This document shows positions 58,060 through 64,000 of a DNA stretch of 64,000 nucleotides, in pieces; positions within the stretch are counted from its first letter, which is position 1, and every line of letters begins with the position of its first letter. The notes beneath the pieces were generated by a model, which worked only from the letters and a program-made list of their open reading frames with translations, was not told the DNA's origin and ran no database searches. The translations under genes and the position numbers were made by a program. This DNA comes from Nageia nagi (Eukaryota; Pinophyta), in contig JBITNC010000002.1 in the NCBI GenBank assembly GCA_050084985.1, positions 31,000,001 through 31,064,000 on the forward strand, read 5' to 3'.

Positions 58060-59470
58060 AATGAAGACCCAACCAGTGAAAAGAGAGTGATAATAAGGTT
58101 GCCTACAAATAAAAGAGGTGTTAGATTCCTTTCAGATGAAGAAACTCTAGTTCAAACAAAGAGCAAACCAAAACTTGTTGACATATTAGTGGAAGTTCCT
58201 ACAACACCAACAAGGTAAAAAAGAACTACAAGAGAACGAGAATGGTCTACAAAGGACATGACTATTTCTCTTCAAGATGTGGAAGAGAATGGGGTGTCAA
58301 CAAGGGTTGCAAAAAATAAGTGGAGAATCCCAACAACAATGCTCACCAAATGGTTAGGTGGGCTTACATACACATAGAAGAAAGGCCCTCTAATAGTCCT
58401 AATACCAAAAGAAGTGGGATAAATAATAGAATGGTGTAAAGACCCATTTATTAACTTGAGAAGTCTCACCAAATGGACTTGAGATTATTGATATCAAGGC
58501 ATAGGTAGCCCAAATTTACCAATCAAGATCCAACCCTTTCAAGGATGGGATTCTTGGGAAGTCTTGATGGATTAGTTTTAAGAGACAACATCCAAAACTA
58601 TCTTTGCATATAGCTGAAGGCATCAACAAGGATAAGGTAGTAAACCTTAGGACCACTGTTGTATCTACCTTTTATAAAACACTTTCAATGGCATATGATG
58701 AAAACATGTATGGTCCTCAACGAATATAGATATGTAATGAAATAAGTATTAGAGTTGAGAATGTATCCTACATCATTCCTAAGAGTTGAGAATGAATCAC
58801 TATTCTATTTTGTGTTAATGCTATTGGTTAAAGTAGACTGAGCTTCTACTTGTTTAAGGGAAAGAACCAGCTAAAAAATTACATTGTAGGATACAAACCA
58901 GGTGCTTGTATGGCATCTTAACCACATGCATGGATGAAGAAAGATATATTCCTATTTGCACCACTTTTCACTTTCAATTTCTGAAGGAGTTTCACCAACA
59001 AATAGACAACTGCTTATATTTGATGGCCATGGTAGCCATGTTGCTCTACTAATAATCCAAGAGGCAAGGATGTTGGGTATTGACTTGCTAACATTGGCTA
59101 TAAATACATCACATAAACTACAACCATTAGATGTTAGTGTGTTTTTTTCCCTTCAAAATATACTTCAAATATGAACGAGCAACATATGGATGGCAAGGTA
59201 TCCTAACATATAAATTAGGAGGGAAAAATTGGTTGAACTTGGCAATAAGTCCTTGCAAAGAGCATTAACACCCTCAAATATCACTATAAGTTTCAAATGA
59301 ACCAAGATATGTCCACTTAATCCTAATGATTGGTAGATGATATGTGTTTGAACAAGACATATTAATTCAATTCTATTAAAGATGCTTCTGTAGTGAAGAA
59401 CATCCTTAGTCTCTCGGGTGTAGCTATTACAACTAGTGAAGTGGCTGAAACTTTGCAATCTTAAGTACAA
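58060..59470 (+). pseudogene. Decayed pogo/Tigger-like DDE transposase with CENP-B-type HTH
   Basis: On the plus strand, after a basic N-terminal part (KRVIIRLPTNKRGVRFLSDE), a helix-turn-helix segment near 58250-58360 reads KDMTISLQDVEENGVSTRVA, KNKWRIPTTMLTKWLGG. This is the CENP-B/psq pattern of a small helix pair followed by IP..TL......G. GPLIVLIPKEVG..IEWCKD follows (the usual L...EE..I..W). The catalytic part has NYIVGYKPGACMAS (near 58875) and, in the open frame 58956-59174, GVSPTNRQLLIFDGHGSHVA with the second catalytic Asp of the DGHGSH motif, then NTSHKLQPLDVSVF. Frameshifts and stops interrupt throughout. The family is Tc1/mariner-pogo (DDE_1 superfamily). Confidence 0.8.
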
Positions 59471-60330
59471 TAAGATATAGAAAATAGTGTTGTTGATTCA
59501 ATTGTGCATCAACAAGATAAATTCCTATTGTTTCAAGTGATGAACATGGAATGGCACACAATGAGCATGTAGAATTGGTTGATGGTATTAGTATTCCATC
59601 GAAGCCTATCCAATTGAGCTAGTTAGTAGAGAAAGCTATGAATATTGGTATGAACTTGCATGGCCAAGAATAATAAAGGAAATTTTCCTTTCCATCTCCA
59701 TCAACCATGTTTCCCATTACTCAAATGGTACATTATTATATTGATTATGGGCCTTCTAATGGTGATGACAATGCATAATTCACCTAAGATACACAAGAAA
59801 ATGAGGAGGAAGGTGAGGATATCATTGATTCCCAAGTTGATGAATCAATGAAATCCCAAGATATACAAAAAATTAGCAAATTTATAAAGCTATCAATGCA
59901 CATTCTCCATGAAAGAATACAAAATATTATTGATAATGGAATCTAGTTGAGTCAACAGTGTCAACTTTTAATAATTGACGACTATATGAGTCTCTTAATG
60001 CAAAAAGAGCAAAGAGGTGGAAGAGATAAAATTAATAAATAAATAACATAATGAAGAGAGGAAGGCAATGCAGGTTGTGGAAATGGAATTGAAGGAGCAA
60101 TAACATGTGGAAAAGAAAATACAACACAAAGAACAAGAGTAGCTAAAAATGCCAAAAAGAAGGAAAATGAGCATAAAAAGGAGCAAGAGAGGCTTCAAAA
60201 ATAACATGATAGAAAGGAAAGCTCTAGATTGAGATGGCCTAAAGGACATTGCACCAAGAAAGGTGCTTAAGCACTACTATGAAACCATTACTGGAAAATC
60301 ATACTATAATGCAGGATTTATTGAACATAA
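59471..60330 (+). pseudogene. Charged C-terminal tail of the pogo-like transposase
   Basis: Broken plus-strand frames are rich in Glu, Lys and Arg (about 60040-60210: ERKAMQVVEMELKEQ, KEQERLQK-type) and predict a coiled coil, followed near 60240-60330 by a block with KVLKHYYETITGKS. Pogo-like transposases of plants often end in such a charged region. The assignment rests mainly on position. Confidence 0.4.
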
Positions 60331-60754
60331 ATCTACCCTAATTTTCTATTACTTTAAACTGTTCAACTCTTAGCTCATCTCATTTACCTCATTTTTTTGT
60401 TGCTATGATTTTTTGAACACTCACCCCCTCTTAAGTGACTTGCACTCAATTTCTAAACTCCATTGCAAAACATGTAATGATAACTCCAAATACACCAACA
60501 TAGGATGAGAACATACCACCTAATTCTTTTCCTACATGTTTCAATTGAGGTTGGAAGGGGCCAATTATACAAACCCCTCATTTTGCTACATGGTACTTAG
60601 TTATATAAGCATATATGTTTTCATTATGATGTACAATGACACCATTACTTAAGTATCTTATAGTGTATATCTTGCCTTAAGCATAAGAAGAGACTAAAAA
60701 CTAAGACATGCCAATGTCATCAAGTTCAAAAACACCAAAAAGAGGTAGAAGGGA

Positions 60755-60890
60755 CAGGTCAACTAGGGAAATAATAACAACAACAACAACAACAAAAGAG
60801 GCAGCAACAAAAATAAAAGAGGTAATAGCAACAACAAAAGAGGTAGTAGAAATAACAACAAAAGAGGTAGTAGAAACAACAACAATGACA
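60755..60890. repeat. ACA-rich simple repeat with 27-bp units
   Basis: (ACA)n grades into repeated AACAACAAAAGAGGTAGTAG-type units (three near-copies, 60830-60885). The open frames on both strands here are by-products of the repeat. Confidence 0.8.
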
Positions 60891-60929
60891 AAAATCAAAG
60901 GGAAAAAGAGACCATATTGTTGATATGTT

Positions 60930-61699
60930 TGAAGATTTGAATTTGAACTATGTGTTTTGTTTTTTGAAAAAGGGAAGAAACATTACAATATGTATTTCAA
61001 TATTTTTGGTTTACGTAATCACTATGAAGTAAAAAATATATATTGTTTTCATTTGTAACGTAGTATTATGTGTATTTTAGTTTATGTAATGACCATGGAG
61101 TGAAAAATGCAAGTTTGGTCATATTATAATAGGAAATAATAGAATAAATATTCAGTTACGAATCACTTAAAGTTTCTGCTTTATTTTTGGTTGTTGCTTT
61201 GTATTCTTCTTTCTCAAGAATAATATAGGACAATTTGAAATTGAATTGGAGGGATTGTAAATTTGAATTGGATTTGGATGTTACATGTCTATTTGGTATG
61301 GAGTCTTTGATTGATGTCCTCAATTTTGAAATGGTTTTTGATGATTTTTAAGTAACTACGGTTGATTAGAGAACAAGTATCTTTGGAACTAAGGCATGTT
61401 TGATGGTTAATGTATTTTGATTGACATGTGTAATAGTTGTAATGTATTTATTTTGAAAATAAATAAAAAATAATTATAAATCATATTGGTTATGTTCATT
61501 GATTGGGAAATAAATAAATAATACCCACATTAGAATAAGAAATAAACAATTTTTAGTGACTCAAAATTGAGGATGAATTGGGCTTCAAGATTAGAGAGGA
61601 TGCAAAATTTGACTCTTAAACCTTATGATATGCAAATGAAGGATAGGTTAGCAAGTTGGAGAGTAGTTACTCAGCTTGGATGCTACATAAGTTAAAGGT
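60930..61699. other. AT-rich, no gene recognised
   Basis: No domain seen. Confidence 0.4.
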
Positions 61700-61811
61700 C
61701 AAAGAGCATTCGATACTTTTTTTCATTGCACATCATGTTCATTGAGGCATGTTTTATTGGGATATCTTCTAGAGTATTTAGTGCCTTAGGCATCGATACA
61801 TATTCAACTCA
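61700..61811. repeat. Direct repeat, copy 1 (about 110 bp)
   Basis: Shares CAAAGAGCAT, CACAT.(A)TTCATTG, GGAGTATT-like and GTGCCTTAGGCA(T/C)C(G/A)ATAC with 62450-62562. Confidence 0.6.
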
Positions 61812-62449
61812 TTATATAAAATAACAAGCTATGATGCAAATTGTTACTTCATTTTATATGTAAATCACTTAAATTATAATGTTAATCTTCCCAACACCAT
61901 CAAGTATGCAAAATAATAAGACTAGGATACAAATTGCCTATATCATAGGCACTCATGTATGTAATATAACAAGACTATAATACATATATTTCAAATACTC
62001 TCAAGTTTTTAAACTATTGATTAAAGTCCTCAATATGCATAATGTGTGAAATAATGACTTCATAGAAGAGAGGGGCCCATAATGGTGCATCCTACCTTTC
62101 AAAGTCCACATGGAGTGCCACTAAATTTTTTTATTAAATATTATGGACATGTCAGCAAGCTAATTCTGCACTTGGCAATTTGTTTTGTGCCAATTGAACT
62201 TAGTTTGCCATGTGTAATATCTTGATTGGTCCAATGTGTTAAAATAGTGCTTGTTCAAAGAGATGACTAGTGGTGGGTTAGATCCACCCCCATGCATATG
62301 GGATAAGGAATTTGTAGCTGATGGTATAGACATGTGCCATCCAAATGTATTACCACCTTTTATATGTACTTCCATCCCACTCCTACCTATTCACTCCCAT
62401 TTTCAACATGTTAGTGGACATTTAATTGACATTGCATGGTGTAAGTTGT
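61812..62449. other. Spacer between direct repeats, no gene recognised
   Basis: Contains an open frame on each strand near 62160-62505 without motifs. The spacer plus flanking repeats may be one small decayed element. Confidence 0.3.
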
Positions 62450-62562
62450 CAAAGAGCATAAAAGCTGTGTTTCATCATAAATCACATTCATTGGTGTATG
62501 GTTAATTGAGGAATAGTTTGGAGTATTGGGTGCCTTAGGCACCAATACATGTTGAACTCCCT
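62450..62562. repeat. Direct repeat, copy 2
   Basis: Second copy of 61700-61811, with GTGCCTTAGGCACCAATACA near its end. Confidence 0.6.
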
Positions 62563-64000
62563 TCCAATGCATGTTTGGCTCTGTGTCCTATTTGTAGTTG
62601 TTTGGTTTCATAGGGAGTGTTATTATACATATCCATTTATGATTCTATCCCTCTTATAAGTATAGATTTTCATTTAGATGGGACATTCATATTAAGACTT
62701 GTATTTAGTTAGGTTATGGGTTTCTAGTTGATTTTTAATCCTATCTGATTTTTTTTTCTTATTTTAAATTTTTTTAAGGGATGCTCATAGTGAAGAAATA
62801 TTTTTAGGATAAAGAAACACTTGAAATGGAGAGCATGGAAGAAGGTTATATGACAAAGATTCTTTGTGCAAATGGATAAAAGGAAATCCAAGTTGGTGAA
62901 GTACAATCATGACCATTTGTGTATTCTTAATTTGGAGTGTTATTGTAATTCTTAAATAGAATGCATTCCTAAGATTTGAAGTTGTTACTTAAGTTATAAT
63001 TGTTACAATTATACATTAATGTTCCAGAGGGGATTCAATATATTTTTTAGTTTTTGAATGTATTAAAGTAATTATATTACAAGTCTTCAACACTTATCAA
63101 AGTGGTTTTCATTTTAGTAATTGTAGTAATAGTAGAAGTCGTAATGCAGTAATATGAACAAATAAAATGAATTATTTCTTATCAACTAAGTGACTGGATC
63201 ATAGGTAATTCAAATTCACAAAAAGTTAAAATTCCCCATTGGTGTTCTTCAATACAGAAATAAATATTGAGTGGCATAAAATCAAAACAATCTATTTTAT
63301 ATTTATTCTCACCTTCCTTGTCTAAGAAATTGGTATATCTATGTACTCTAGTGTTGTAGGAGGCATAAAAGGTTTTGTAGGCCTTGCACTTGAAGCTGCA
63401 AAATTAAGTAAATAATTTAAATGTAAGTCTTGTTAAACAAGAGTATATATTTTTGCATTTAAAGTATATTTAAAGTAAAAACTGAAGCATTACTAACTTC
63501 AAGACTACTATCTACTTCAAGAATACTTTTCAACTAATACTATAGGTTTCATTCTTCCACTTCATAATAATTGAATAATTAACCAAAGATATATACAGAA
63601 GCTAAGAGCTTAAAATTATATGGCAATTAAAATATTTTTCATAGAGTACTATTATCTCGGTATAAATCAAAAACTTTAATCCATAAGTTATGCATTATGT
63701 CAAAAATTGATGCAATATTAAAATATCACTTACAAAATAAAACATATTTCATACATTAATCTTGAATAAAAGAGATTTCAAGCAATAAAAGTATTTGATT
63801 ACTCAAAATCAATACCATGTCAAGTAAACATATCTGCAATATAGTTCCAACATGTAAACAATGAAAATTAAAATACAAATCTTCACCTAAATAATCCTCT
63901 ATATCAACCTTCACAATGCATCTATTAGGACCAGTACCTTTTATGCTTGAAATGGACACTTAAACAATGGCATCAAATGGTAAATCCAAAATCAATATAG
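62563..64000. other. AT-rich, no gene recognised
   Basis: A 67-codon minus frame at 63756-63959 starts MSISSIKGTGPNRCIVKVDI. It resembles the pattern of a transposon-encoded exon start but cannot be assigned. Confidence 0.35.

Noticed and set aside
60701-60923. Thr/Val-rich frames on both strands
   Set aside because: Produced by an ACA-based simple repeat.

Overview
The window looks like repeat-dominated nuclear DNA of a land plant, probably a large-genome seed plant. The signs are an overall AT-rich composition, splice-consistent introns, Arabidopsis-type telomere-like arrays (CCCTAAA variants), plant CACTA transposon domains, plant-type Copia elements, and two recognisable plant gene pieces (RER1 and SAUR). 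Telling a gymnosperm from another large-genome plant cannot be done safely by eye. Almost every coding stretch is a decayed transposon; only one host exon, RER1 on the minus strand, is intact.

Layout. 0.6-1.7 kb: an unidentified decayed minus-strand ORF chain. 2.05-2.9 kb: a non-autonomous hAT-like element with terminal inverted repeats and near-perfect 8-bp target duplications. 3.0-4.9 kb: a decayed hAT transposase whose 3' tail recurs at 5.3-5.5 kb. 6.6-6.9 kb: the RER1 exon and its GC-richer leader. 7.8-9.4 kb: a LINE reverse transcriptase relic that runs straight into a Ty1/Copia relic (9.4-11.9 kb) keeping a primer binding site but no 5' LTR, reverse transcriptase or RNase H. 15.7-16.7 kb: an unidentified minus-strand decayed ORF region. 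17.0-22.1 kb: an LTR-internal-LTR-internal-LTR chain, three LTRs of about 1.6 kb with internal regions of only about 270 bp. 26.2-26.8 kb: a short copy of a transposon family whose ends recur at 34.5 and 38.4 kb.

30.2-56.8 kb: matching CACTACTACATTT ends in opposite orientation, each followed by subterminal repeats, suggest one giant CACTA (En/Spm) element of about 26.6 kb. Inside are a minus-strand multi-exon TnpA-like relic (31.2-32.8 kb), degenerate telomere-like arrays, a candidate insertion of 3.9 kb with a perfect 67-bp-arm palindrome and host gene fragments (SAUR core and a 3'-terminal exon), a second telomere-like array (41.6-43.4 kb), a decayed SET-domain ORF (45.4-46.5 kb), and a plus-strand Tnp2 transposase gene (46.8-49.2 and 54.8-56.2 kb) split by a Ty1/Copia element with an identifiable 3' LTR (49.7-54.6 kb).

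57.9-60.3 kb: a decayed pogo/Tigger-type DDE transposase with a CENP-B-like DNA-binding segment. The remainder is AT-rich sequence with small repeats and no recognisable gene.

The genes do not form a working pathway. The story is nested insertion: a CACTA element was loaded with satellite DNA, a gene-fragment-bearing element and a Copia element, and all of them have since decayed to different degrees. The perfect palindrome stands out as far better preserved than its surroundings.
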